DNA of 64,000 nt from Megaleporinus macrocephalus. Taxonomy: Eukaryota; Chordata; Actinopteri; Characiformes; Anostomidae. How positions within the stretch are numbered: position 1 is the first letter of the stretch; the number at the start of each line of letters is the position of its first letter. Location: positions 3,036,004-3,100,003 of the forward strand of contig CM038727.1 of the NCBI GenBank assembly GCA_021613375.1, given 5' to 3'. A program made the translations under genes and the position numbers. Of this stretch, positions 11,391 to 22,723 are shown piece by piece. Below the pieces are notes generated by a model. The model saw only the letters and a program-made list of their open reading frames with translations, had not been told where the DNA came from and did no database searches.

Positions 11391-12790
11391 TATAAAGCTG
11401 TGGCCACAACTAAACTATCCATCTCATTCCCACACCTTACCAAGTCGTGACCACAACTGTATTTTAATTCCCTATAAAGTAGAGACCATGACTTAATTAT
11501 TAAACTGAATTATCTTGTTCCCACCTTTTCTATCTTGTTGCCATGACTTAACTGTTTTGTTTTAGTGCTGTAAAAAGTAGTGGCCATGACTTAATTATTA
11601 AACTGAATTATCTTGTTCCCACTCCTTACCAAGTTGTGGCCTCAACTTAACTGACTTGTTTTTAAGCCCCATTAAGTTGTGGCCTCAACTTAATGATCAA
11701 AACTGAATTATGTTGTTCCCACCTTTTCTGTGTTGTTGTTATGATTTAACTATCAAAGCTAAATTATCTCATTGCTACTCCTTGCCAAGTTGTGGCCACA
11801 ACTTAACTGTCTCGTTTTTGTGATTTATTAAGTAGTGGCCTCAACTTAATTATAAAAACTGAATTATCTTGTTCCCACCTTTTCTATCTTGTTGCCATGA
11901 CTTAACTGTCTTGTTTATTGCTGTAAAAACTAGTGGCCAAGGCTTAATGATCAAAACTGAATTATCTTGTTCCCACTCTTTACCAAGTTGTGGCCTCAAC
12001 TTAACTGATTTGTTTCCATGCCCTAATAAGTAGTGGCCTCAACTTAATGATCAAAACTGAATTATCTTGTTCTCACTTTTTCTGTGTTGTTGTCATGTTT
12101 AAGTGTCAAAGCTAAATTATCTGATTCCTACTAATTACCAAGTTGTGGCCACAACTTAACTGTCTCGTTTTTGTCATTTATTAAGTAGTGGTCTCAACTA
12201 ATTATAAAAAATGAATTATCATGTTCCCACCTTTTCTATCTTGTTGCCATGACTTAACTGTCTTGTTTATTGCTGTAAAAAGTAGTGGCCATGACTTAAT
12301 TATCAAAACTGAATTATCTTGTTCCCACTCCTTACCAAGTAGTGGCCTCAACTTAATGATCAAAACAGAATTATGTTGTTCCCACCTTTTCTGTGTTGTT
12401 GTCATGTTTAAGTGTCAAAGCTAAATTATCTCATTCCTACCAGTTAAGTTGTGGCCTCAACTTAACTGACTTGTTTTCATGCCCTATTAAGTAGTGGCAT
12501 CGACTGAACTGAGTTAAGTCATGGCCACAACTTAAAAAGGCATGAGAACAAGATAATTAAGTTTTGATAATTGTCTCATTTCTACTCCTTACCAAGTTGT
12601 GGCCACAACTTAACTGTTTTGTTTTTGTGCCCTATATAGTACTATCCTCAACTTAATTATCAAAACCAAACGATCTTGTTCACACATCTTTAAGTTGTGG
12701 CCATGATTTAAGCATCAAAGCTAAATTATCTCATTCCCCCTCCTTACCAAGTTATGGCCACAACGTAAGTATCTTGTACCCACCTGTTAT
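11391..12790. repeat. Degenerate array with about 353-bp higher-order repeat and perfect 18-bp palindromes
   Basis: Sub-units of about 50-60 bp carry GTGGCC(A/T)CAACTTAA, AAAACTGAATTATCTTGTTC and CCTTACCAAGTTGTGGCC. A marker, CTTTTCTATCTTGTTGCCAT, falls at 11525, 11879 and 12231, so spacing is 354 and 352 bp. The palindrome AAGTTGTGGCCACAACTT is perfect at 11787-11804, 12140-12157 and 12594-12611, and many other units carry it with one change. Near 12534-12572 the motif runs in the opposite sense (AACAAGATAATTAAGTTTTG), so the array holds a local inversion. Confidence 0.85.
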
Positions 12791-12938
12791 TAAGCTGTGC
12801 AACGTTATCAGGACACAGCGTTTGTGTTTGTGGACAGTTTATTATGTTTGATGAAAACTTATAACAGATGAACTTATTTTTGACTGACATGTCTTTTATA
12901 TTTTGCCTTAAAAGCAGAAAAAAGAAACAAGCAGATCA

Positions 12939-13163
12939 GATTTTCTAGAAATAGAAACTAACTGATCTGACACTGGAGTGGATGTGGAATGCAAATCGAA
13001 TCCCATTACATAACTGACTTCCATTCTTTACATAGCACGACAACAGCGAACTGACATCTTCAAGGCTTACTGCGTGGCTCTGGCTCATAATAACCAGCCA
13101 GCAAGCCTCGAACGAACCGCCTCTCAACCAAACACAGCCTTTAAACAGGTCAAGTCATAAAGA
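12939..13163 (+). repeat. Duplicated flank, copy A
   Basis: Starts with AGATTTTCTAGAAA and contains CTGATCTGACACTGGAGTGG, CATAATAACCAGCCAGCAAG and CCTCGAACGAACC. It is about 90 percent alike to copy B at 14104-14288, apart from about 40 extra bases here around 13000-13050. The two copies bracket the 13250-14103 array in direct orientation. Confidence 0.85.
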
Positions 13164-13249
13164 TATTCTTATTTTTTCTGTAAATAATGTATTAATTTTA
13201 TGAGTTCACCCTCCTGTATAAATTTCACATGGGTTTGTATTAGCTTTTT

Positions 13250-14103
13250 GAGTGGTGATATTTGAGCCCCATTTGGGTTTAAGTTTTTGACCCCAGTTGG
13301 GTTACAACTTTTGGACCCGAGTTGGGTTATAGCTTTTGGCCCCAGTTGGGTTATAACTTTGGATCCTAGTTGGGTTATAACTTTTGGGCCTGAGTTGGGT
13401 TATAACTTTAGGTCCCAGTTGGGTTGTAGCTTTTGGCTCCAGTTGGGCTATAATGTTTGACCCCAGTTCGGTTATAACTTTAGGCTCCAGTAGGGTTACA
13501 GCTTTGAGCACGTGGTGGGTTATAACTTTGGGCTCAGGTTGGATTATAACTTTAGGCTCCAGTTGGGTTATTACCTTGGACCCTAGTTGGGTTATAATTT
13601 TAGGCCCCAATTGGGTTATAACTTTGGACCCTAGTTGGGTTATAACAATTGGGTTATAACTTTAGGCCCCAGTTGGGTTATAACTTTTGGACCCGAGTTG
13701 GGTTATAGCTTTTAGCTCCAGTTTAGCTATAATGTTTGACCCCAGTTGGGATATTACTTTAGGCCCCAGTAGGGTTACAGCTTTGGGCCCGTGTTGGGTT
13801 ATAACTCTGGGCTCAGTTTGGATTATAACTTTAGGCTCCAGTTGGATTATAACTGTAGGCCCGAGTTGGGTTATAACTAGAGGCACTAGTTGGATTATAA
13901 CTTTAGGCTCCAGTTGGATTATAACTGTAGGCCCGAGTTGGGTTATAACTAGAGGCACTAGTTGGATTATAACTTTAGGCTCCAGTTGGATTATAACTGT
14001 AGGCCCGAGTTGGGTTATAACTAGAGGCACTAGTTGGATTATAACTTTAGGCTCCAGTTGGATTTTAACTGTAGGCCCGAGTTGGGTTATAACTTTAGTT
14101 CCC
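13250..14103 (+). repeat. 24-bp GTTATAAC-family array with 72-bp higher-order repeat
   Basis: The unit is near CCAGTTGGGTTATAACTTTA plus GGCC. At the right end a three-unit block repeats: TGTAGGCCCGAGTTGGGTTA begins at 13854, 13926, 13998 and 14070, exactly 72 bp apart, with almost no change, so this part expanded most recently. Open frames appear on both strands through the array because 24 is a multiple of 3. Confidence 0.92.
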
Positions 14104-14288
14104 AGATTTTCTAGAAACCGAAACTAACTGATCTGACACTGGAGTGGATGTGAAATGCAAATTGAATGTAAATGCATCTCATCTTCAAGGCTTACCGTGT
14201 GGCTCTGGCCCATAATAACCAGTCAGCAAGCCTCGAACGAACCACCTCTCGACTAAACACGGCCTATAAACATGGTCACATAAAGTCA
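14104..14288 (+). repeat. Duplicated flank, copy B
   Basis: Second copy of the sequence at 12939-13163, with a shorter middle (ATGTAAATGCATCTCATC in place of the longer segment). It starts exactly where the 24-bp array stops. Confidence 0.85.
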
Positions 14289-14961
14289 GGCCTAGACAGT
14301 GTTGTGCTTCTTTTTGTCTTGTATCTGCTTTTTTGTCCTAGAGGTCCTTTAAAGCGAACATATTTAAGAGCGCTGGCTTGTCTTTAGCAACATCTTGTTT
14401 TATCAGCCAATAAAAAAAATAAAAAAAACAGAAGAGCTGAGTATGGACAGAGCGCAGCAGGATGACCACTGTGCCTTCAGGGACACGGCGCCCTGAGCTA
14501 AAAGAGGACACAGAGCCAAATGGTCCTTTCATCTCTGAGAGGCTAAGTGGGCCGAGTGGGAACAAATAAAAGAATCATGAGATGACTCACTCACTCACTC
14601 ACTCACTCACTCACTCACTCACTCACTCACACACGTACCTAGGGGAAGAGATTTGAATGTGCTGACAGCTTCTCTTCGTCTCCAGCTTAACAAATTTGAC
14701 AAGGCCAATGATTCAATCATCACAGCACAAAACACGACATTCACCCCCAAATTAAAGATCGTCGTGAGCTGTTAGCTGTCCAGATTGATGGGCTTCGACA
14801 AATCAATCAAACCCCCTCGACACTGCTTCCTATGGGACCTGCAGTGTTTTTGCTCTCCGTCTCCTTTTTATTATTTTTCTGCTCTAATATTTATGCATGA
14901 GATTCCAGAACAACAGATCAATTCTGGTTCATTTTTATTTTTATTCATCATCTGGATGCAG
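14289..14961. other. Non-coding stretch
   Basis: Contains a (TCAC)n microsatellite at 14585-14632 but otherwise no gene or repeat that I can support. Short frames on both strands lack family features. Confidence 0.5.
14585..14632. repeat. (TCAC)n microsatellite
   Basis: A perfect run of about 12 ACTC/TCAC tetramers. Confidence 0.97.
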
Positions 14962-15095
14962 CTGCGTATACATTGTATGAAAACTTCATGATGAATGGAC
15001 CAATAGAAATGCTCAAAAATAGCTTGAAAAAATTTCTGGTTCCATTGACTTACACTGAAATTAAAGACCGGTCCTGTAAAGTTGACGTTTTGGAG
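14962..15095 (+). repeat. Dispersed repeat family X, copy 2
   Basis: Reads ATTGTATGAAAACTTCATGA, then GGACCAATAGAAATGCTC, then GGTTCCATTGACTTACACTG and a tail with TCCTGTAAAGTTGACGTTTT. This is one of the more complete copies and serves as the reference for the others. Confidence 0.85.
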
Positions 15096-15225
15096 GTACT
15101 CACTTACTCTTGTCTCTGTGCCAATAAGATTTTTATTATGACTAATAATTAATTCATGACTAATTTAATCATTTGAATAGAATATTATTTATTAAAGGAA
15201 TATTTTCAGATCATCTGCTGCAGAT

Positions 15226-15532
15226 GGGGGCAGTCGTGGGCTGAAGGTTAGGGATCCGGTCTTGTGACCGGAAGGTCGCCGGTTCGATCCCTGGGACCGG
15301 CAAGTCATGACTGTAGTGCCCTTGGGCAAGGCACCTAACCCCAACTGCTCCCCGGGCGCCGTGGATAAGGGCTGCCCACCGCTCCGGGCACGTGTGCTCA
15401 CCGCCCCCTAGTGTGTATGTTCACTAGTGTGTGTATATGTGGGTGTTTCACTGCACGGATGGGTTAAATGCGGAGGTCAAATTCCGCTGTGTGTAAACAC
15501 ATGTGGCTAATCGTACGTCGTCGTCGTACATT
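15226..15532 (+). mobile_element. tRNA-derived SINE
   Basis: The head has the layout of a tRNA gene: an A-box-like stretch near 15233-15250 and a canonical B box GGTTCGATCCC at 15281-15291, used by RNA polymerase III as an internal promoter. The body contains GTGCCCTTGGGCAAGGCACC, then CCCCCTAGTGTGTATGTTCA, GTGGGTGTTTCACTGCACGG and GGGTTAAATGCGGAGGTCAA, wording I recall from a widespread fish SINE. The end is a short GTCGTCGTCGT run. It is non-coding and depends on LINE enzymes for movement. It appears nearly full length. Confidence 0.85.
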
Positions 15533-15714
15533 GAAAGCCTCACCTGCATCGCGCTCCTGATAGTACTGGTGCCTGCAACTAGAACTACTGAATCCTAGAC
15601 ATCAGGTAAACCACACCAAATGTCTACCAACTAACTGGGAAAGTCACAACATACAACTGTCAACACAACAGACTGCCAACACAACAGTAAACACCTGTTA
15701 AAGCATCCCAGCCA

Positions 15715-16395
15715 ACATGTAGAACCTGGGGGTTTTATATGGGCTTGTAGTGGCATTTTGTTTGGTGGTACATGTTTGGGTTCCAGTTGGCTTGTAACTT
15801 TGGGCTCTAGTTGGGTTATAACTTTTGGGCTCTAGTTGGGTTATAACTTGGGCTCCAGTTGGGTTATAACTTTGGGCTCCAGTTGGGTTATAACTTTTTA
15901 CTGCAGTTGGGTTATAACTGTGGGCTCTAGTTGGGATATAACTGTGGGCTCTAGTTGGGTTATAACTTTGAGCTCTAGTTGGGTTTTAACTTTTTACTGC
16001 AGTTGGGTTATAACTGTGGGCTCTAGTTGGGTTATAACTTTTTACTGCAGTTGGGTTATAACCTTTGGGCTTTAATTGGGTTATAACTGTGGGCTCTAGT
16101 TGGGTTATAACTTTTTACTGCAGTTGGGTTATAACCTTTGGGCTTTAAGTGGGTTATAACTGTGGGCTCTAGTTGGGTTATAACTTTGGGCTCTAGTTGG
16201 GTTATAACCTTTGGGCTCTAGTTGGGTTATAACTTTTTACTGCAGTTGGGTTATAACATTTGGGCTCCAGTTGGGTTATAACTATGGGCCCCAGTTGGTT
16301 ATAACTTTGAGCTTCAGTTGGTTTATAATTTTGGGCCTCACAGTCATGGGCCTCAGTAAGGTTACTGCTGGGGGCCAAGCTGGTGCATGACATTT
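15715..16395 (-). repeat. GTTATAAC-family element, inverted copy, 24-26-bp array
   Basis: The left end GGTTTTATATGGGCTTGTAG followed by TGGCATTTTG is the reverse complement of the right end of the copies at 9940-10690 and 18520-20062. The array unit is near CTAGTTGGGTTATAACTTTG plus GGCT, with a second variant carrying TTTTTACTGCAG. About 24 units are present. No coding capacity is seen. Confidence 0.85.
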
Positions 16396-16917
16396 CAGAG
16401 TGGTTTTTACTAGTTTAGCTCTTTGTGTGTTGATGGGCCAAGCTTGCCGGTAGGTGTGAGAAATAAAGATGGCGTTACATGACGATGTCACCTTGTAACA
16501 GAGAAAAGGCTGGAATTCCACTGAGGTGTTTCAAGCAGCTGAGAAAACTGCTTTCTGTGGCATGTACTTTGGGCTTTAGAACTTTGCAGATCATTTACAC
16601 GCACCAAATAAGCTGCAACACACTAAAGTAAAGAGAAAAATCATGCAAAGCAAAAAAGATTAAATATAAAATATATTAATTTATATAAATTAATACATCT
16701 ACTACACTCATTATATCTCCATTCACTGACCACCATTTCAGGTAGAGCTGCTGGTTATAGTCATGTAACTTAACAACTGATTTCAGAACATTTGCCTTGA
16801 ACTGTCTGAGCTGTCAATTATTCAGAGGCTGCTTCTGAGGAGATTAGATATGAGCACATGCATATTAGATAACCCACTTTCAGAAAGATGGGCTTTCATC
16901 TCTGAGAGAGAGGAGAA
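16396..16917. other. Non-coding stretch
   Basis: AT-rich around 16650-16700. No gene or repeat family was recognised. Confidence 0.45.
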
Positions 16918-17215
16918 CATCAAGCTGCTTTAGATCTGAGGGCATCCACAGGTGTTTCTGTCCATCCTTCCACCGTGAGAAGACACCTCAACACTGTGGG
17001 TCTCAAAGGATGTGTAGCTGTTCAAGAAACTTCTCACTGACAAAAAGAGACATCAAACAAAGAAGCTGGGCAACAGACTGACCACCCCAGAGTCCAGAAC
17101 CTCAACACCACTGAACGTGTTTGAGGTTATTTGGATGGTGAGAAGCAGAAGAAGGTTCTAAGGCTGAACTGGTTCTAAGGAGGAACAGAAAGTGAGTCTC
17201 CTGAAAGGAGTGGAA
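16918..17215 (+). pseudogene. Degraded Tc1/mariner-type transposase fragment
   Basis: In frame from 16952, the plus strand reads GVSVHPSTVRRHLNTVGLKG and then runs to a stop after CVAVQETSH at about 17040, as in the helix-turn-helix region of Tc1-type transposases. Further on, from about 17094, another frame reads VQNLNTTERV, stop, GYLDGEKQK, which resembles the segment near the third catalytic acidic residue. The middle of the gene is deleted and there are stops and frame changes, so it is inactive. It is in the opposite sense to the other Tc1 remnants here and probably from a different subfamily. Confidence 0.6.
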
Positions 17216-18129
17216 GCTTTCTGTTCAGTATGATGTTGTTTTTATGAATGTACTGGCAGTTTTGGTGGGTTGCCAGGTCGTTCAGGTGGTTGTTAGGATT
17301 CTAAAGCTTTGGAGCTGCAGTTTTGGAAGCTGTTTTTCCGGATCCTGTAAGGAACATCTTGGAAAATGAGAAACTATCACCCAATATATTGACTGGAAAT
17401 TAACTGATGGGTGGTCTTCTGCACTGCACTGTATGTATAGCGCATAATGGGAGAAATCTGACCCCCCCAATGTGGCTTAATCTTCTCAAAGCCCAAGAGG
17501 CAGAACATTTGACCTCCTCACAGGATGAGAGACAGTTTATTAGCTTAAGATTTACTGGGTTAAGACTCAATAAAGTATCGCAAGAGCACCTTCTAACTCC
17601 ATCTGTACGCATATTGATTTTTTTTCTCCGTAAATAGAAAGCTACCATACAGGCTAACTCGTCCTGGCAGAGCAGCGCCAGGGTTCTGCAGTGTCAGGAG
17701 AGTGCGTAGAAGCTGCCCTTCCTTAAAGACATGGAGTTTTGAGTTCAGAGTTAGAGCCCTGCTGGCTGGAAGTCCCTCAGGAGCCGGAGCAGATGGCCAA
17801 GAGGTGCAACATCAGCACAGTCTGCCCAGCAAGCACACATCGCACCAGTCAAAAGACACACTTCATGCTGACACTGAGGAAAACGGACAACATGGAGATG
17901 GGAGCTTGTCAGTTTATGAGAATATATTGTAGCTCTGGACTGAGTTCCAGTTCTACAAGGCTCTGAAAGCAACGGCTTAGCATAGACTACAACTTTCTGG
18001 AGAGGCTTCACTGGAGAGATTTCACGGGTGTTTATATCTTTGAAACTTGCTGGTGATAAAGAGATATCTACTGAAGTTGGCATGCTTACCAGTTAGGCTT
18101 AGCCAGGCCTGTCTCACAATACCACATTG
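17216..18129. other. Non-coding stretch
   Basis: Short frames occur on both strands (17407-17637, 17739-17966, 18083-17751), overlapping one another in opposite senses. None shows a domain, and the sequence shows no repeat structure. I cannot assign it. Confidence 0.4.
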
Positions 18130-18516
18130 TACCTGACGAAGCAATAGTGGGTCAATGTGGAACCACTTTGTACCCAAAGAGGTGATAGTGAGTCACTGTA
18201 ATACCACTTTGTACCTGCAGAGGTGATAGTGAGTCACTGTAATACCACTTTGTACCTGAAGAGGTGATAGTAAGTCACTGTAGTACCACTTTGTACCTGA
18301 AGAGGTGATAGTGAGTCACTGTAATACCACTTTGTACCTGAAGAGGTGATAGTGAGTCACTGTAGTACCGCTTTGTACCTGAAGAGGTGATAGTGAGTCA
18401 CTGTAATACCACTTTGTACCTGAAGAGGTGATAGTGAGTCACTGTAATACCACTTTGTAGCTGAAGAGGTGATAGTGAGTCACTGTAGTACCACTTTGTA
18501 CCTGAAGAGGTGATGG
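18130..18516. repeat. 41-bp minisatellite, about 9 copies
   Basis: The unit contains GAGGTGATAGTGAGTCACTG and ACCACTTTGTACCTGAA; GGTGATAGTG falls at 18181 and 18222. GTGAGTCAC in each unit is a near-palindrome with an AP-1-like TGAGTCA core. It abuts the left end of the element at 18520. Confidence 0.92.
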
Positions 18517-18519
18517 TGA

Positions 18520-20062
18520 TGGGCCCCTTGTATGTTTTTGCCCATGTGGGCCACTGCGGGCCTATATGAACAATTATCCACTGGCCCCACAGCCAAAACA
18601 TAAATAACTGTAACCCTGTTAGGCTAGCCTAACTGGGCCAACAGTTGGATCCTACCTGGGGCCACACCTGTAGCCAAACTGGGTTCCATAACTGTAACCC
18701 AGTTGGGCCCACAGCAGTAGCCTAACTGGAGCCCAAAATTATAACACAACTGGAGCTATAAATAATAATCCAACCGGAGCCCAAAATTATAATCCAATTG
18801 GAGCCCAGAATTATAATCCAACTGGAGCTCAAAGCTATAACCCAACTAGAGCCCAAAATTATAATCCAACCAGAGTCTAAAATTATAATCCAACCGAAGC
18901 CCAAAATTATAATCCAACCGGAGCCCAGAGTTATAACCCAACTGGAGCCCAGAGTTATAATCCAAACAGAGCCCAAAGTTGAAATCCAACGGAAGCCCAA
19001 AATTATAATCCAAACAGAGCCCAAAGTTATAATCCAACGGAAGCCCAAAATTATAATCCAACCGGAGCCCAAAATTATAACCCAACCAGACCCCAAAATT
19101 ATAATCCAACCAGAGCCTAAAATTATAATCCAACCAGACCCCAAAATTATAATCCAACCAGAGCCTAAAATTATAACCCAACCAGACTCCAATATTATAA
19201 TCCAACCAGAGCCTAAAATTATAACCCAACCAGACCCCAAAATTATAATCCAACCAGAGCCTAAAATTATAACCCAACCAGACTCCAATATTATAATCCA
19301 ACCAGAGCCTAAAATTATAACCCAACCAGACCCCAAAATTATAATCCAACCAGACCCCAAAATTATAATCCAACCAGACCCCAAAATTATAACCCAACCA
19401 GACTCCAATATTATAATCCAACCAGAGCCTAAAATTATAACCCAACCAGACCCCAAAATTATAATCCAACCGGAGCCCAAAATTATAACCCAACCAGACC
19501 CCAAAATTATAATCCAACCAGAGCCTAAAATTATAATCCAACCAGACCCCAAAATTATAATCCAACCAGAGCCTAAAATTATAAACCAACCAGACCCCAA
19601 AATTATAATCCAACCAGAGCCTAAAATTATAATCCAACCAGACCCCAAAATTATAATCCAACCAGAGCCTAAAATTATAACCCAACCAGACCCCAAAATT
19701 ATAATCCAACCAGAGCCTAAAATTATAACCCAACCAGACTCCAATATTATAATCCAACCAGAGCCTAAAATTATAACCCAACCAGACCCCAAAATTATAA
19801 TCCAACCGGAGCCCAAAATTATAACCCAACCAGACCCCAAAATTATAATCCAACCAGACCCCAAAATTATAATCCAACCAGAGCCTAAAATTATATCCCA
19901 ACCAGACCCCAAAATTATAACCCAACTGGAGCCCAGAGTTATAACCCAACTGGAGCCCAAAGTTATAATCCAAAAGTTATGATAAAAAGTTTTACCCCAA
20001 AAAGCCACTACAAGCCAACGTAAACCCATACAGCCCAGATAAAACAAATATGAGGCCCTTCG
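18520..20062 (+). repeat. GTTATAAC-family element, copy 2, with 24/48-bp array
   Basis: The left end (TATCCACTGGCCCCACAGCC, AACTGTAACCCTG) and the right end (CCAAAAAGCCACTACAAGCC) match copy 1 at 9940-10690. Between them the unit is near CCAACCAGAGCCTAAAATTA plus TAAC. From about 19075 to 19920 two unit types alternate as a 48-bp pair (…CAGACCCC / …CAGAGCCT), and the motif CCAATATTATAATCC marks repeated blocks. Frames of 441, 394 and 375 codons stay open on both strands here only because the period is a multiple of 3. Confidence 0.88.
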
Positions 20063-20584
20063 TTCTCAGTGTGTCTGAGCTGCACGTCTATAATAAGATA
20101 GTAAAGGTCTGTAGAAATAATCCACTCACTGTAATGTCTTTGTAATGATCTGTTTATGAACTGCAGCTACTATTATATCCCTCTGTATGACTGTTCTTAC
20201 TGACTCAGTCTGATCACGTCCTCCACTGACATTCCCACATTCTCACAACATTTCCCAAGTCTGTTTCCTGACGTCTGTCCCACAGATCTAAATGCAGAGG
20301 TCACGTTAGTCACTGTTCTATTAAAGCGCTATCCACTCGAGCCGTCTGTGTGACTGAAGCTCCTCCGTGCTGCAATAATGAATCCTCATCCAAAGTCAAT
20401 TATATCTTTTCCTCCCGCCGTCCTGATCCAAAATCAAGGTCAACAGAGCCGGCTCGGCAATTTTCTACATGCCACAGAGCACGGAAGGATGTTAATTGCT
20501 TAATTGTATCATGCGGTACACCTGTCTGGAAACATCTGCACTCGTTATGTTTCTCCACTCATTTATCTCTCCTTTAATTAGTCT
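20063..20584. other. Unique non-coding stretch
   Basis: Balanced composition, no repeats. A plus frame at 20350-20577 has no recognisable domain. Possibly regulatory, not proven. Confidence 0.4.
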
Positions 20585-20645
20585 GTGGGTGATATTTGTA
20601 GGTGTAGAGTTACTGACTGTAGCCCATCTGTTGCTGTTCACCAAG
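20585..20645 (-). repeat. Central fragment of foldback family Y
   Basis: TTGTAGGTGTAGAGTTACTG followed by GTAGCCCATCTGTTGCTG is similar, in reverse, to 56276-56325 within the best copy of the family. It is too short for certainty. Confidence 0.5.
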
Positions 20646-20689
20646 AAAACCATGAAAGTAATAGCAAACTGCCTCAATTACACATATAT

Positions 20690-21547
20690 ACCAGTTATAT
20701 ATACCATATATACCTTTTATATATATCATACATACCAGTCATATATACCATATATACCAGTTATATATACCATATACAGTATACCAGTGATATAGACTAT
20801 GTATACCAGCTATATATACAATTTATAACAGTTACATATACCATATACAGTATACCAGTTATATAGACTATGTATACCAGCTATATATACAATGTATAAC
20901 AGTTACATATACCATATGTACCAGTTAGATATACCATATGTACCAGTTATATATACCATATATACCAGTTACATATACCATATATATCAGTTATATATAC
21001 CATGTATACCAGTTACATATACCATACATACCAGTTATATATACCATGTATACTAGTTACATATACCATATATACCAGTTACATATATGGCATGTATGAA
21101 AGTTACATTTTTCATAAACTAGTTATATATACCATATATACCAGTTAAATATACAATGTATACTAGTAACAAATACCATATATACCATTTATATATATGG
21201 CATGTATGAAAGTTACATATATATACCAGTTATATATAGCATGTATACCAGTTATATACACCATATGTACCAGTTATATATACCATATGTACCAGTACCA
21301 TATACCATATGTACCAGATATATATACCATATGTACCAGTTACATATACCATATGTACCAGATATATATACCATATGTACCAGTTACATATACCATATGT
21401 ACCAGTTTTATATACCATATATACTAGTTACATATACCATATATACCCGATATATATACCATATGTACCAGTTACATATACCATATGTACCAGATATATA
21501 TACCATATTTACCAGTTACATATACCATATGTACCAGTTTTATATAC
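20690..21547. repeat. 22-bp AT-rich minisatellite (ACCAGTTACATATACCATAT + GT)
   Basis: ACCAG falls at 21313, 21335 and 21357, 22 bp apart. A rare variant with ATGGCATGTATGAAAG occurs at 21087 and 21197, five units apart, so there was a block duplication. The array ends at the truncated edge of a Tc1 remnant at 21548. Shadow frames rich in Tyr, Ile and Pro are not genes. Confidence 0.92.
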
Positions 21548-21935
21548 CAACGTTGGGAGCATAAAATTGTCTGCTGAAGCATTAAGAGTTCATCAGAGGT
21601 GATGTAAGGCTTGGATGCAGCTGCTCGGCCATGGAGACCCATTCCATGAAGCTTTCTACGCTCTGTTCTTGAGCTGATCTGAAGACCACATGAAGTTTGG
21701 AGGTCTGTAGTGATGGACTCTGTAGAAAGTTGGTGACCTCTGTGCTCTATGCTCCTCAGCATCCGCTGACCCGCTCTGTCATTGTACGTGTTCTACCACT
21801 TGGTGTCTGAGTTGCTGTCGTTCTCAATCACTTCCACTTTGTTCTAACACCACTGACAGTCCACTGTGGAATATTTAGTAGTGAGGAAACTTCACCACTG
21901 GACTTTCAGCTGCATGAAAGCAGGTTATGGAAATG
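21548..21935 (-). mobile_element. Tc1-like transposase remnant with internal deletion
   Basis: Coding sense is on the minus strand. The left end matches the same place as ATTGTCTAGAATCTGTTGGTC in the 42992-43665 copy, then after AAGCATTAAGAGTTCATCAG the sequence jumps to GTGATGTAAGGCTTGGATGC, so a central piece is lost. A minus-strand frame at 21762-21472 includes the fragment LQTSCGLQISSRTERRKLHG, typical of the DNA-binding part of fish Tc1-type transposases. Further right, GACAGTCCACTGTGGAATAT also fits the N-terminal region. Inactive. Confidence 0.75.
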
Positions 21936-22409
21936 CTGACTGTCCCGGTAGACTGTCTGACCTTAGACTGGAGAACAGTGAGAGATTATTAATGAAATTA
22001 CACACATGTAAGGTCGTATTACATCATAACCTATGGAGATTAAGCAGACCTTTACTGGCTTCTTCTCAAATGACCCCCCTCTGAGATGGCAGGGCCACTA
22101 ATCATGGACTGAAGTTTCTGTGATCACACTTTTATTCCAGAGTGAAGTGAGGAGTTTCAGTAAAACCTGTTAGGAACTTCTGCCGAACCGAATCCCCTAA
22201 ACCGCTGCTCACCCAGCAGCTACTTTTGAAGACCTCGCAAACGACATAGCAGCACCACCTACGATCAGGAATACTATGAGGTTGTCTGTAGCCCTGGGTC
22301 CTGAAATTCTCCAACACAGAGTTTCTCGGCCCTCTTTAATAGTTGCCAGTTTATTACGCAGGTATACCTTGCACCTGCACTCATTGGCCATTTTTTCCAA
22401 GCTTCTCCT
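21936..22409. other. Unassigned stretch with a 76-codon minus-strand frame
   Basis: The frame at 22439-22209 starts in the 89-bp repeat at 22410-22498 and reads on through unique sequence (KMANECRCKVYLRNKL, then a hydrophobic end with FLIVGGAAM). I do not recognise it. It could be an unknown mobile-element piece, since part of it is dispersed. Confidence 0.35.
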
Positions 22410-22498
22410 AAACAACCCAGTATTATTATCAGTTCTCATCTAATACCTGCTTTGACTGCTCAGTACTTCATTAAGCTAAATCAAGATTTGCTGCTGAA
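22410..22498 (-). repeat. 89-bp perfect dispersed repeat, inverted partner of 35035-35123
   Basis: Reverse complement starts TTCAGCAGCAAATCTTGATT and ends ACTGGGTTGTTT. By eye it is identical over 89 bp to 35035-35123, 12.6 kb away in the opposite sense. Identity stops sharply at both ends. Confidence 0.9.
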
Positions 22499-22723
22499 AC
22501 ATATTTCATGTGGTAAAAACAATTGACCTAGTTTCAACCTACTAAAGTTATCTAGAATGAGTGAAGAATTCTTTAAATGAAAGTAATTTTGGGGTGAATA
22601 TAATAAGTTCAGTTGCCTTCCTCACATCAAGTCCCATTTTGGTTCTACCAGTGAAACACTTTTTAAAGCATGTTCTTTGTAGCTTTGTAGTGTTTATATT
22701 CAATAACAACACTCTTTACATTC

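Noticed and set aside
11391..12790. CRISPR or operator array because of palindromic repeats
   Set aside because: Units are degenerate, no cas genes exist, and the host is a vertebrate.
15281..15291. Functional tRNA gene at the B box
   Set aside because: The downstream sequence does not close an acceptor stem and continues as SINE body.
18130..18516. TGAGTCA in each 41-bp unit as a real AP-1 enhancer cluster
   Set aside because: The motif is part of the repeat unit and so is multiplied with it; there is no independent sign of regulatory use.
18722..20047. Open frames of 441, 394 and 375 codons on both strands
   Set aside because: They follow from a 24/48-bp repeat without stops; frames are open on both strands at once and contain no unique sequence of note.
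20496..21602. Tyr/Ile/Pro-rich small proteins
   Set aside because: Translations of a 22-bp AT-rich array; open in several phases together.
21472..21762. Functional Tc1 transposase
   Set aside because: The fragment lacks the centre of the gene, has lost phase and ends in array sequence.
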